64,000 bases of DNA from JBKQVT01 sp963727245 (GTDB lineage Bacteria > Planctomycetota > Planctomycetia > Pirellulales > Thermoguttaceae). The stretch covers positions 558,001 through 622,000 of the forward strand of contig CAVSFO010000005.1 of assembly GCA_963727245.1 (NCBI GenBank), written 5' to 3'. The translations under genes and the position numbers were made by a program. Each line of letters opens with the position of its first letter. The stretch's first letter is position 1. A model generated the notes under the pieces. That model was not told the origin of the DNA. It did not search any database and saw only the letters and a list, made by a program, of their open reading frames with translations. Shown here piece after piece: positions 1 to 8,196 of this stretch.

Positions 1-2
1 AC

Positions 3-776
3 GCCGCGGCCCGACCGGCCGAGCGCGTGGTCTCCGTCACGCGCGACGGCCAGGAATTGCTGGGCGAGGGCCCGCGCGGGCCGCACTCCGGCGGCGACCT
101 GCCCGCCTTCGACCTGCTGCGCCAGGAAGTCTCGCAACCGGGCGCCTATGTCGTCCGAACCGCCGCCGGGCGCCGCCGCGAAATCTCCGTGCCGGCGCTG
201 CCCGCCCCGTTGCTGGTCGCCGGCCCTTGGGAAGTGCAATTCCCGGCTGGCTGGGGTGCTCCCGAGCGGATTACGCTGAAGCGGCTGATCTCCTGGAGCG
301 AGCACCCGGCGCCGGGCGTGCGCTATTTCTCCGGCACGGCGACCTACCGCACGTCGCTGAGCGTGCCGGCGGAGATGCTCGGCCGCGGCCGCCGCTGGTA
401 TCTGGACCTGGGCCGGGTCGAGGTGATGGCCCAGCCGACGCTCAACGGCCGGGCGCTGGGCATGCTCTGGAAGCCGCCGTATCGCCTCGACGTGACCGCC
501 GCCCTGATGCCGGGCGCCAATGCCCTGGAGGTGAAAGTGGTCAATCTCTGGATCAATCGCATGATCGGCGACGAGCAATTGCCGGAGGACAGCGATCGCA
601 ATCCGGACGGCACCTTGAAACAATGGCCCGCGTGGCTGGAGCAAGGCAGGCCCAGCCCGACGGGCCGCTTCACCTTCACAACTTGGCGGCTGTACAAGCG
701 GGGTGACCCGCTGGTGGAATCCGGCCTCCTCGGCCCGGTCCTGCTCCGCGCCGCGGAGGCGGTCGAAATAAAGTAA
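3..776 (+). CDS. glycoside hydrolase-like protein, C-terminal part (5' end outside window)
   Basis: The frame is already open at the window edge, so only the last ~257 residues are seen. A beta-sandwich region 'GPWEVQFPAGWG ... ITLKRLISWSEHP' is followed by 'YFSGTATYRTSL', 'WYLDLGRVEVMAQPTLNG' and 'LEVKVVNLWINRMIGDEQ'. This is the pattern of the galactose-binding-like sugar-binding domain at the end of planctomycete alpha-L-rhamnosidase and GH2-like enzymes, where an aromatic-rich jelly roll carries 'V..N......W..PY..DVT'. No catalytic domain is inside the window, so substrate cannot be judged. The hydrolase class is family knowledge; the specific enzyme is inference. Confidence 0.7.
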   Translation, partial: AAARPAERVVSVTRDGQELLGEGPRGPHSGGDLPAFDLLRQEVSQPGAYVVRTAAGRRREISVPALPAPLLVAGPWEVQFPAGWGAPERITLKRLISWSEHPAPGVRYFSGTATYRTSLSVPAEMLGRGRRWYLDLGRVEVMAQPTLNGRALGMLWKPPYRLDVTAALMPGANALEVKVVNLWINRMIGDEQLPEDSDRNPDGTLKQWPAWLEQGRPSPTGRFTFTTWRLYKRGDPLVESGLLGPVLLRAAEAVEIK

Positions 777-785
777 GAGAAGAGA

Positions 786-818
786 ATGGGACGCCGCTGC
801 TCGTCAACGGCGTCCCAT
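786..818 (-). terminator. hairpin terminator between tmRNA and the hydrolase gene
   Basis: A perfect 11-bp inverted repeat (ATGGGACGCCG / CGGCGTCCCAT) with an 11-nt loop lies between the convergent hydrolase and ssrA genes. On the minus strand it is followed by a T-rich stretch, so it can end ssrA transcription; it may also serve the hydrolase gene. Confidence 0.65.
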
Positions 819-827
819 CCTCGCGTG

Positions 828-1188
828 TGGAGGCGGCGGGGATCGAACCCGCGTCCCGCGACATTTCCATGTCGGCTTCTACGTGCGTAGTCGGATCATT
901 TCCGCCTTCACCAACCAAACCCCCAACCGACGGGGTGAATGGCCGGCTAGCCGGCAGCTTTTTTAGTCCCGAGCGTGGCCAGCATCGACCCGGAACGATC
1001 CGGAATTTGTGACCAGCAGTCGGACCTCTCCGGCGAAGGCCCTCAGCCGGGGTTGCCTGTTATTAGGCAGCCATTGCGAGTTGAGACTCGGCAATTAAAG
1101 TTATTGGTCGGCTTTTAACGTGGCCCGCTGACCAACCACGGCACGCCACCGGCACTTCACACTGCCCGGTCGAATCCAGTTCGCCCCC
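828..1188 (-). ncRNA. ssrA: tmRNA (ssrA)
   Basis: The tmRNA rescues stalled ribosomes. On the minus strand the 5' end reads GGGGGCGAACTGGATTCGAC, the conserved tmRNA start, and the 3' end has a T-arm with GTTCGATC and the acceptor strand CGCCTCC. The two ends pair over 7 bp with one G-U, and CCA is not encoded. In the middle a short reading frame beginning at a GCC resume codon encodes A-E-S-Q-L-A-M-A-A followed by two stops (about 1071-1103); hydrophobic ...AA ends are typical of proteolysis tags. The length of ~361 nt fits a one-piece tmRNA. The tag start is inferred from the TAATT-GCC context, which resembles TAGTC-GCA in E. coli. Confidence 0.93.
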
Positions 1189-1212
1189 CAGTTTGGGAAC
1201 AAACCCACTGCT

Positions 1213-1241
1213 ATTATACCATCCGCAATGCGATGGTCCAC
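1213..1241 (-). promoter_or_regulatory. promoter of ssrA
   Basis: On the minus strand a perfect TATAAT (1213-1218) lies ~25 bp upstream of the mature tmRNA 5' end, with a weak -35 element GTGGAC after a 17-bp spacer. The short leader would be removed by RNase P. Confidence 0.6.
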
Positions 1242-1275
1242 CCCGTGGTAATCGTTCACGCCCGGGGCGGCGTAA

Positions 1276-1318
1276 GGGGACAGTCCCATTTTCGTCGGAC
1301 GAAAATCGGGACAGTCCC
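1276..1318. repeat. dispersed palindromic repeat, family 1 (GGGACTGTCCC type)
   Basis: Palindrome built of GGGGACAGTCCC and GGGACAGTCCC outer arms and ATTTTCGTC / GACGAAAAT inner arms. Closely related copies lie at 23051-23094, 26694-26736 and 35882-35923, and a split copy at 63728-63920. It sits between ssrA and kdsB. Confidence 0.85.
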
Positions 1319-1343
1319 TGGTTCTTTTCCAAGTCCTCAGCGA

Positions 1344-2108
1344 TCAGCGGCCCTTCTGTCGCCACCGCTCGACGAACTGCCGATAATCCTCCGGCGTGTC
1401 GATGCCGAAAGTCGCTTCGTCGACCACGCCGACCAGGATCCCATAGCCGGCCTGCAACACCCGTAACTGCTCCAGCTTCTCGACCCGCTCCAGCGACGAT
1501 TGCGGCATGAGGGCCAGTTGCAGGAGGAAATCGCGGCGATAGGCGTACAGACCGACGTGCTGGCAGAAATGCGGCGGCTCGGCCGCCAGCAGATCGTCGT
1601 TCCACTCGCGGGCGTGGGGAATGGGGCTGCGGCTGAAATAGAGGGCCCGGCCGGAGGCGTCGAAAACGACCTTCACGCAGGCCGGGTCTTCCAGTTGCCG
1701 GCGGCTGCGGATGGGCGTGGCCAGCGTGGCCATCACCGCCGCCGGCCGCTCTTCTAGCAGGCGAATGACCAGGTCGATCGACTGGCCGGAGAGTTCCGGC
1801 TCATCGCCTTGGACGTTGACGATGATATCGACGCCCGGCAATCGCCGGGCGACTTCGGCGACGCGATCGGTGCCGCTGGCCGCTTGGGGATCGGTCATTT
1901 CCACGTTGCCGCCGAAGGCGCGGACGGCGTCGAAGATTTCCGCCGTGTCGGCGGCGACGCAGATGCCTGTGGGCCGCGTGGCCCGCGAGGCCGCTTCGTA
2001 GGTGTGCTCCAACAGCGTCTTGCCCGTCTCGCGCAGCAGCAGTTTTCGCGGCAGCCTGGTGGAGGCCAGCCGGGCGGGGATGACGATGTGACTGGTGCAA
2101 GGATTCAT
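1344..2108 (-). CDS. kdsB: 3-deoxy-manno-octulosonate cytidylyltransferase KdsB
   Basis: KdsB activates KDO as CMP-KDO for lipopolysaccharide inner core synthesis, in the cytoplasm. The 254-residue length is normal for the family. Motifs seen are the N-terminal nucleotide-binding 'IPARLASTRLPRKLL' (residues ~8-22), 'TDPQAASGTDRVAE', 'VNVQGDEPE' (the Asp that binds the metal) and the C-terminal 'YGILVGVVDEATFGIDTPEDYRQF'. The start chosen is the ATG giving MNPCTSHIV; a longer frame adds eight unconserved residues. Implies an LPS outer membrane. It lies downstream of the restriction-modification pair but is functionally unrelated to it. Confidence 0.93.
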   Translation of the reverse strand: MNPCTSHIVIPARLASTRLPRKLLLRETGKTLLEHTYEAASRATRPTGICVAADTAEIFDAVRAFGGNVEMTDPQAASGTDRVAEVARRLPGVDIIVNVQGDEPELSGQSIDLVIRLLEERPAAVMATLATPIRSRRQLEDPACVKVVFDASGRALYFSRSPIPHAREWNDDLLAAEPPHFCQHVGLYAYRRDFLLQLALMPQSSLERVEKLEQLRVLQAGYGILVGVVDEATFGIDTPEDYRQFVERWRQKGR

Positions 2109-2144
2109 GGTTGGGAAGAACTGTGAACGCATTCCACATGCATC

Positions 2145-3599
2145 TCAGCCGCGCTCTGGAATAACCGTTGAAGCTCGCGCGGCCGGCACAGCCGCGGCAT
2201 CGGGGATTGCTGCCGCCTCCCGTCCGACGGTGTTGGGACCGGCTTCCCAATCGCGCACGATCTCCGCGAGTGCATCCACAACGGTGCTTTCGGCGAACAG
2301 AGCGAAGTCGAGGATGGGACTATGCTCTTGCTCTGCCGGAGACGACGTCGAGTCATCTTCAACACTATGAAACAGAGACTGCTGCTTGACCTTGCTGCCT
2401 TTAAGCTGGCGCGGCGGCTCGCGGCCTTGGCTCACAAAGTCCCCCATGGGCTTAGTGCCGACCGCGAATCGGCGCAAGGTCGTCCGGATCGCCTCAGGGC
2501 TATTGTCGACGCCGACCCAGCGTCGCCCAAGGTGCGATGCCACCGCCAACGTCGTGCCCGACCCGCAATAGCAATCAAGAACGAGGTCTCCGGGGTTCGA
2601 GGATGCGTTGACGATTCGGCTCAAGAGTTCCGGATTCTTCTCCGTGGGATATCCAGTAATTTGGATATTCTGGTTGTGGGCATCGCGGAAATCCAACCAG
2701 ATATCTTGTACACCGACACCCGGGCTCTCGTCCAGATAGACCTTGCGTCTCGGATTGCCGTTAGCCGACCAGAAGATTTCGCCGCGCGCGTCCATTTCGT
2801 CGAGCGTTTTCGGCGGAAACTGCCAATGTTTTCCGGGAGGAGGAAGAACTCCGCGCCACGGGGTCCCTGTTGCTCCATTCCGCACGCCCGGGGCGTGCAC
2901 AGGCACTTTCATAAAGCGCCGGCCGGTTTCCGGTTCCACGTACTGGTATTCCTTGTCGCGCCCCGCCGTCCAAGCCTCTACGGGACGGTTCCACACGTAG
3001 CTCTCGGATTTCGTGTAGAAGAGAACATAATCCGAGACGTTTCCATAGGTTTTCCGCGTATAGTTCTTCGGATTGCACTTTTTTCTGGTGATGCAATTCC
3101 GGTAGTTCTCTGGTCCAAAGATTTCGTCCAAGACGATCTTCATGTGGAAGATCATTTTTTCGTCAAGGTGAAGGTAAATGGAACCATCCCTCGCCATTAA
3201 CTCGTGCAGGATGATCAGCCGTTCACGAAGCGACTCGACGAACTCGGCGCCGGAAAGGGTGTCTTCGTAGGCGTGATCCAGCTTGCGCGAGTGAAACATT
3301 GTCTGGGTCGCGAAGGGCGGGTCAATGTAGACGAGCCGCACCTTACCCAAAACTTCCTTGTCGCGAAGCAGCGAGGCCAGAATTCCCGCATTCTCGCCAA
3401 AGTAGAGCCGATTTCCGCGACGCTGTTCGGCATGGGGCCATACGCGCACAACCTCCGAGGGGGTTTGAGCCAGAATCGCCCCGTCGGATGCTTTCCCCAC
3501 GTATTCCAGGCGCATCGGTGCGGCGTGCTTAGCGGTTATGCCGCGGGAGCGCCGTCCCGGCTCTCCCCTACGACGCTTTTTAGGCACTCCGGTTGCCAT
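2145..3599 (-). CDS. site-specific DNA-methyltransferase (beta class, N6-adenine/N4-cytosine)
   Basis: Modification half of a two-gene restriction-modification unit. The ~484-residue protein has catalytic motif IV 'LVYIDPPFAT' (residues ~99-108) well before the AdoMet-binding motif I 'LDCYCGSGTTLAV' (~360), an order that defines beta-class amino-methyltransferases. 'YFGENAGILASLL' is the segment that often precedes motif IV. DPPF favours N6-adenine, but this is inference. The start ATG (MATGVPKKRRRG) lies only 5 nt after the endonuclease stop, so the genes are probably translationally coupled. The N-terminus is very basic. The C-terminal ~85 residues after the fold look poorly conserved. Confidence 0.88.
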   Translation of the reverse strand: MATGVPKKRRRGEPGRRSRGITAKHAAPMRLEYVGKASDGAILAQTPSEVVRVWPHAEQRRGNRLYFGENAGILASLLRDKEVLGKVRLVYIDPPFATQTMFHSRKLDHAYEDTLSGAEFVESLRERLIILHELMARDGSIYLHLDEKMIFHMKIVLDEIFGPENYRNCITRKKCNPKNYTRKTYGNVSDYVLFYTKSESYVWNRPVEAWTAGRDKEYQYVEPETGRRFMKVPVHAPGVRNGATGTPWRGVLPPPGKHWQFPPKTLDEMDARGEIFWSANGNPRRKVYLDESPGVGVQDIWLDFRDAHNQNIQITGYPTEKNPELLSRIVNASSNPGDLVLDCYCGSGTTLAVASHLGRRWVGVDNSPEAIRTTLRRFAVGTKPMGDFVSQGREPPRQLKGSKVKQQSLFHSVEDDSTSSPAEQEHSPILDFALFAESTVVDALAEIVRDWEAGPNTVGREAAAIPDAAAVPAARASTVIPERG

Positions 3600-3604
3600 A
3601 TCCC

Positions 3605-4489
3605 TTACCGCTTCCTTCTCTTCGACCTGAGCCAGTCGGGGTGGATTCTCTCGCGGACCATTCGTAATGTTACCACTTTGACGCGCCCCGGCCAAGACTC
3701 CTCGATATGAGCGTAGTCGTTCCACATCGAGCCCAGAAGAAGCCCAGGACCGTCGTTCAAAAAGATCACCTTGGTCGAAAGTCCCTTGGAATCGGCGTAT
3801 TGTATGACCTCCTGGGCACACTCACGGTATTGCCCGGGCCGATCGTCTTCTTCAGCGCCACCCCGGTCCGAATCATACCGGGCGAGCCCGACTGCAAGAA
3901 TGTTTTCGCCTTCGTAAATCACAAAGTCAACGGGCCGATCGGGCTTTGGGTAGTCCCGGAAGACCTCCCTCATCAGGACATCCCTTCCAGCACGTTCGGG
4001 CCCGACGATCTTCAGTCCGGGCAACTGGTCGCGTAAGAGCGAGAACAAACGCTCCGTCAAGTCGTATCCCCTCTTCCCGCGGTCTTTGTATTCCCAAAGG
4101 ACGGCGCAAAGGGCTTCGTCTGGAATTGGGCGTCCCTCAAAGGCCCGCTGAACCTCGGCGATCGGTCGGAAGCGGCTTCCAAAGTGCTCGCAAATCTCGG
4201 CACTGGCGCACTTTCGCTTCAACATCTCGACGGGCGTGTCGGGGCTAACGTACTTCTTAAACACTCGCGACAACTGCACCCGCATCCACTGCTCTTTGGT
4301 ACCCGATATCGCCATGAACAGATCGATTGACGAGTGCGACGAACGAACCAATTGCCCGAAAAGGACGAGAACCGGCTTGTAGAGGTCACACGCCAACGGC
4401 AGAACGTCCGGGTAATATTCACCGGTTGCCAGGGTTATCCAAAGATGGCCCTCCTCTTTATAGTCGACGAACGACCTTTCCTTCGCCAT
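3605..4489 (-). CDS. probable type II restriction endonuclease
   Basis: A 294-residue protein just upstream of, and coupled to, the DNA methyltransferase. Position, size and a candidate nuclease core support the call: 'PVDFVIYEGENILAVGLARYDSDRGGAEEDD' (given in pieces: VDFVIYEGENILAVG then LARYDSDRGG) near residue 190 looks like a PD-(D/E)xK variant in which the strand with the usual E-x-K reads AVGLARYD. A second conserved-looking block is 'KVIFLNDGPGLLLGSMWNDY'. I do not recognise the exact family or target site. The start (MAKERSFVDYKEEG) is chosen because upstream residues look non-coding. Slightly lower GC than neighbours suggests transfer. Confidence 0.72.
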   Translation of the reverse strand: MAKERSFVDYKEEGHLWITLATGEYYPDVLPLACDLYKPVLVLFGQLVRSSHSSIDLFMAISGTKEQWMRVQLSRVFKKYVSPDTPVEMLKRKCASAEICEHFGSRFRPIAEVQRAFEGRPIPDEALCAVLWEYKDRGKRGYDLTERLFSLLRDQLPGLKIVGPERAGRDVLMREVFRDYPKPDRPVDFVIYEGENILAVGLARYDSDRGGAEEDDRPGQYRECAQEVIQYADSKGLSTKVIFLNDGPGLLLGSMWNDYAHIEESWPGRVKVVTLRMVRERIHPDWLRSKRRKR

Positions 4490-4833
4490 AGTGTCGGTTG
4501 CCCCCGTTATCGCCTGTTGATTTTGAGGTATTTCTCTTGTCGGCCCACAAGTCTCAAGGCCGCCGGCTTCGTCGCTCGCCCGGGGTCTTGATGCCTCCCT
4601 CGTCGAAGCTAGCGGTGATTCGCTGTCCTGGCCACGATCACATTGGCTGCCCGCGGTAGGACTGTCATTATACTGGTTGCGGTGGCGGGCACCAAGACGG
4701 TGGCAATACCCGTCGGTTTGCATTGGAAAAATGCCCAACGGAGCATAGAATAATGGCAGAACGATGGAGGGGCCTTGCGGACTGACAGACAAATAATTGT
4801 CGGATTCGCGGAAGATCATCGAGGAGCGGCGGG
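4490..4833. other. intergenic region upstream of the restriction gene
   Basis: About 340 bp between the divergent endonuclease and DUF2442 genes. It should hold both promoters. No convincing gene or strong palindrome is seen; a C-box-like operator of an R-M controller could not be identified and no controller gene is present. Confidence 0.4.
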
Positions 4834-5118
4834 ATGAAATCACAAGAGCTTGGGCAGAACACTTCCGAAGTTGAAGTGACCAACGTGTCGCGCTGGGGGC
4901 TTTGGGTCCTGGTCGCAGACCGGGAGTATTTCCTCGCCTACCAGGAGTTTCCCTGGTTTCGAGACGCCCGCTTGAGCGAAATCCTGGACGTGCAGTTGCT
5001 CCACGGCTTCCACCTGCATTGGCCGAAGCTGGACGTCGATCTCGATATCGCCTCGCTGGAGAATCCGCAAGAGTTCCCGTTGGTTTCTTCGGCCAGCCCT
5101 ACTGCCCCACGGCCTTGA
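4834..5118 (+). CDS. DUF2442 family protein
   Basis: A 94-residue protein with the DUF2442 pattern: 'VTNVSRWGLWVLVADREYFLAYQEFPWFRDARLSEI' split as VTNVSRWGLWVLVADREY and FLAYQEFPWFRDA, then 'LHWPKLDVDLDIASLENP'. These small proteins usually lie near DUF4160 partners or in toxin-antitoxin-like accessory loci; no DUF4160 gene is seen here. The function is unknown. The last 20 bp overlap the end of the convergent DUF1638 gene. Confidence 0.75.
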   Translation: MKSQELGQNTSEVEVTNVSRWGLWVLVADREYFLAYQEFPWFRDARLSEILDVQLLHGFHLHWPKLDVDLDIASLENPQEFPLVSSASPTAPRP

Positions 5119-5843
5119 TGATCCGCCCGTCGAAGCTGGCGGCGATCCGCCGGCCCGGCGGCACCACGAGGAACCGCTCCTCGTCCCAGGGCCCGTCGAC
5201 CAGGGCTTGGAGCAGACTCATATCGCCGGCGACCTTCTCGAACTGCCAGCCCTGCTCGGCCGCTTGCCGGCGGCTGCGGCCCTCGAACGAGTCGTCGGGC
5301 TCGATGCCCATTTCGATGAACGTCAGCTTGCTATAGTGGCGGGTCATGTTGGCCAATTCCTCGCAAAGAAAGCGGGCGTTGTCCTCCCCGTACTTGGCCG
5401 CTAGCTCCTCGTAGGACTGCCGTATGCTGCTTTTCGGCCCGATCAACTCGTCGTGGTACTGTTCCAGCCCCTCGCCGCGCTCGATCCAGCCGGTGGTCTT
5501 GAAGTACACGCCCGGATTGCTGCGGAAGTAGTCGAGGTATCGCTCCTTGCTGCCGAGAAAGAAGGTGATGCAATCGTGGCCGCGGGGGACGACCAGGGGG
5601 ATGGTGCGGGCGGCCAGGCCCACGACGCCGTTGCTGCACAGCGCGTCAGCCGAGCACGACCGCGTCGTATTTCGACTCGTCCACGGCGGCCAGCGCTGCG
5701 GCCAGCCGCGACCCCATGCCGGTCTGCCCAAGGTCGTGCAATCCCTTGGGAAGGAATTCGAGGTCGATGCGGTTGGGCGAGCGGGCCACGGCCGCGCACA
5801 ACTCGCGGAAGAGGATTTCGCAGGCAAGGAGTTTCAATCGCAT
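5099..5843 (-). CDS. DUF1638 family protein (one frame break)
   Basis: The N-terminus 'MRLKLLACEILFRELCAAVA' and the middle 'ALCSNGVVGLAARTIPLVVPRGHDC' plus 'CITFFLGSKERYLDYF' match DUF1638, a family of ~230-residue proteins with conserved Cys and His found mainly in anaerobes and planctomycetes, of unknown function. The reading frame is broken near 5646, where one extra base between 'DAVVLG' and 'ALCSNG' moves the frame; the two halves together make a full-length protein. This is more likely a sequencing error than a pseudogene, given the many similar breaks in this window. Confidence 0.75.
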
Positions 5844-5914
5844 ATTGTTAAGCTTATCGTAAGATGGGGATCGTCCGCCACGGCAGGTTAACTATGCGGG
5901 CCTTCTCCGCCGCG

Positions 5915-5950
5915 CCCTCACCCCGACCCTCTCCCGGAGGGCGAGGGGAC
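5915..5950. repeat. dispersed repeat, family 4 (CCCTCACCC-CTCTCCC type)
   Basis: Palindromic CTCTCCCGGAGGGCGAGG core preceded by CCCTCACCCCGACC. Other copies at 15003-15038 (inside aceF), 41250-41308 and 44729-44851. It lies directly at the 3' end of the response regulator gene. Confidence 0.8.
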
Positions 5951-6685
5951 CTAAATCTCCTCTTCGCCGGCGGCCACGAAGCGATAGCCGGCGTCGCGGA
6001 TGGTGAGAAAATGACGGGGCTGGGCCGGATCGGGCTCGAAAATCTTCCGCAGCCGGCGGATGAACTGGTCGGGGGCCCGGGTGTTCAAGTTGCCCGGCAT
6101 CCCCCAGACGTTCTCCAGCAATTCCCGCCGCGGAATCACGCGGCCCTCGTTCTCGACGAAGTAGCGCAGCAGGCTCAGCTCCAACTGCGTCATCCGCACC
6201 GGCTCGTCCTTGACGGTCACCTTGAAGGTCTGGAAATTGATCTTCGCCTCGGCGAACTCGTAGGAGACGACGCCCGCGGGACTCTCCGCCCGTCGCTCGC
6301 TGCGGTGGCGCTGGAAGCTCAAGAGGTTTCGCACGCGGCTGAGGAACTCGTCCAGATCGAAGGGCTTGGTCATGTACTGGTTGGCGCCCAGGTCGAAGCC
6401 GCGGGCGCGGTCCTCGGCCAGGGTGCGGGCGCTGAGGATGAGCACGGGGAGGTCCCGATCGGCCGCCCGCACCGCCTCGCAGACGGCATAGCCGCTCATC
6501 CCCGGCAGCATGAGGTCGAGCACGATCAGGTCGACGCCCCCGGGCGACTCCTCCAGGATTTTCAGGGCCGCGGGCCCGTCGCCCACGGTGGTCACGCGGT
6601 AGCCCTCGGCGACCAGGTTGTACTTGATGCCGGTGGCGAGGTGTTCTTCGTCTTCGACGACCAGGATGTGTTCGGCGGCTGCCAT
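5951..6685 (-). CDS. OmpR-family response regulator
   Basis: A 244-residue two-component regulator. The receiver domain (residues 1-~120) shows 'ILVVEDEEH' (acid pocket), the phospho-acceptor in 'LIVLDLMLPGMSGY', the Ser/Thr switch in 'LILSART' and the Lys in 'YMTKPFD'. The C-terminal winged helix has 'LELSLLRYFVENEGRVIPRRELLENVW' (read as LELSLLRYFVENEG then RVIPRRELLENVW) and 'HFLTIRDAGYRFV'. It follows its histidine kinase after 36 bp, so the pair is one operon. The signal is unknown. Confidence 0.93.
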   Translation of the reverse strand: MAAAEHILVVEDEEHLATGIKYNLVAEGYRVTTVGDGPAALKILEESPGGVDLIVLDLMLPGMSGYAVCEAVRAADRDLPVLILSARTLAEDRARGFDLGANQYMTKPFDLDEFLSRVRNLLSFQRHRSERRAESPAGVVSYEFAEAKINFQTFKVTVKDEPVRMTQLELSLLRYFVENEGRVIPRRELLENVWGMPGNLNTRAPDQFIRRLRKIFEPDPAQPRHFLTIRDAGYRFVAAGEEEI

Positions 6686-6721
6686 ACGTCATTCCCGACC
6701 AGCAGGTTGTTTCTCCGATCT

Positions 6722-7699
6722 TCACGCTTCCGCGTTTTCGCCTTCGGCGGCGAGTTCGCCTTCGCTCCCGGCGGACTGGACGATGACCACGCCGGGCAGT
6801 TGCACCTCGAACACCGTCCCCGGCCCTTGCAGCGGATCGCGCACGCGGATGCGGCCGCGCAGCCGCCGCACGAGGTTGCGGGCCAGGTACAATCCCAGGC
6901 CGGTGCCGGGCTTCTCGCGTTCCAACTCCAGGCCCAAGCGCTCGAAGCGGCCGAAGATCCGGCGGCGAAGATTATGCGGGATGCCCCGGCCGTTGTCGGC
7001 GATGCGCACCAGCGCACGGCCTTCGGCGCTGAGCCGCAGCCTGACCTCGACGTGCGGCTGCTCGCCCGCATATTTTACCGCATTGTCGATCAGGTTGCGA
7101 AAGATGATGTCCAGATCGACGCGCCGCGCCGGCACGGCGCAAGGCTGCAGATCGAAGTGGACCGTTTCCAGCGGCACGCGATAGCGAAGGCACACGGTCC
7201 GAGCGCAGTCTTGCAGCAGCGGACAGAGCGACACGTCCTCCACGTCGCCGTCCGTGGTGCGGCCCGAGTCCAGCAGGCCGGCGTCGAGCAACTGGTTGAT
7301 CAGCCGGTCGAGCCGGTCCAGGTCTTCCAGCATGAAGCGGTAGAAATTGGCCTGTTCCTCCTGGCTCACCTGGCGGCGGTGCAGTGTTTGCAGATAGAGC
7401 TTCATCGAGGCGATGGGGGATTTCAATTCGTGGGTGACGCTGTCGATGAAGTTCGATTGCCGCCGGGTGAGATTGATCGCCTTCACGGAAAGGATCAAGT
7501 AAATGATCACGCCGGCCAGCAGCAAGCCGATGAACGTGCTGCCCAGCGACAGCAGCACCCAGTACAACGTCGCGAACCGGCCGCTCGTCAACGCCCAATA
7601 CACGTTCAGCAGCACCCAGCCGACGGCCACCACCACCAGCAGCACGATCATCACGATGGCCAACGTGATGGGCAAACGCAAGGAGCGGCGCGTCAACAT
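6722..7699 (-). CDS. membrane sensor histidine kinase
   Basis: A 325-residue kinase with two N-terminal transmembrane segments (about residues 10-32 and 45-68) and almost no periplasmic domain between them. The phospho-acceptor His is in 'FIDSVTHELKSPIASM'; the N box is 'IFRNLIDNAVKYA', G1 'IADNGRGIP', F 'FGRFERLG' and G2 'GTGLGLYLARNLV'. The start at MLTRRSLRLPIT is chosen because the longer frame adds proline-rich non-membrane sequence. The near absence of a sensor domain suggests sensing within the membrane or via a partner. It forms an operon with the downstream regulator. Confidence 0.92.
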   Translation of the reverse strand: MLTRRSLRLPITLAIVMIVLLVVVAVGWVLLNVYWALTSGRFATLYWVLLSLGSTFIGLLLAGVIIYLILSVKAINLTRRQSNFIDSVTHELKSPIASMKLYLQTLHRRQVSQEEQANFYRFMLEDLDRLDRLINQLLDAGLLDSGRTTDGDVEDVSLCPLLQDCARTVCLRYRVPLETVHFDLQPCAVPARRVDLDIIFRNLIDNAVKYAGEQPHVEVRLRLSAEGRALVRIADNGRGIPHNLRRRIFGRFERLGLELEREKPGTGLGLYLARNLVRRLRGRIRVRDPLQGPGTVFEVQLPGVVIVQSAGSEGELAAEGENAEA

Positions 7700-8196
7700 G
7701 GTCGTCGGGGGTTGTTCGTGGGGCGTCGGGGTGCCACGGCTCAGGCCAGCCGCGGCCGAGGACTGAACACTATCGCCGCCAGACACTGCGTGGCGGGCGC
7801 CCTTGGAGCATAGCAGACCCGCAAGGAGGCGGTCAAGTTGCCACCCGGAAAGCCCCGCGGCAACGGCCCACTGCCCATCAGGGTATCCATGCCCCCATCA
7901 GGCAAGGCTTTTGCCGACCCGTTCAACCCCCCAGGCGGCCGCCCTCGGTGGCATCGTTTTCCCTTGCTAGAGCGGGTTTTTGCCTCCGCATAGTCCTGGC
8001 CGGCCAGCGACACACAACTCTTACATATCTATTACACAATGGATACGGAGTTCGGGTTCTTGCTTGGGCGACACAATCTATAATGCCATAAGTCTGGGCC
8101 ATGGCGACTGGCACAATTTCCGCCATCCCGCCTCAGATGCCATGGTAAACTGATAGCCCCAAACACCAATCCTTACCGGCCGGGAGATCGCTGATT
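7700..8196. other. divergent intergenic region, ~500 bp
   Basis: Region between the kinase gene and the divergent radical SAM gene. The first ~100 bp could encode a longer kinase N-terminus, but that reading has no conserved features. An AT-richer patch around 8018-8040 is a candidate promoter area. I see no RNA gene or repeat here. Confidence 0.4.

Noticed and set aside
1063..1605. 180-codon minus-strand frame across ssrA and the family 1 repeat
   Set aside because: It covers the tmRNA, a palindrome and the antisense of kdsB frame; no protein family features. The open frame is a by-product of high GC.
5864..7813. 649-codon plus-strand open frame opposite the two-component genes
   Set aside because: It is the antisense shadow of a clear response regulator and histidine kinase; composition is typical of antisense high-GC frames (Ala, Gly, His, Gln rich).
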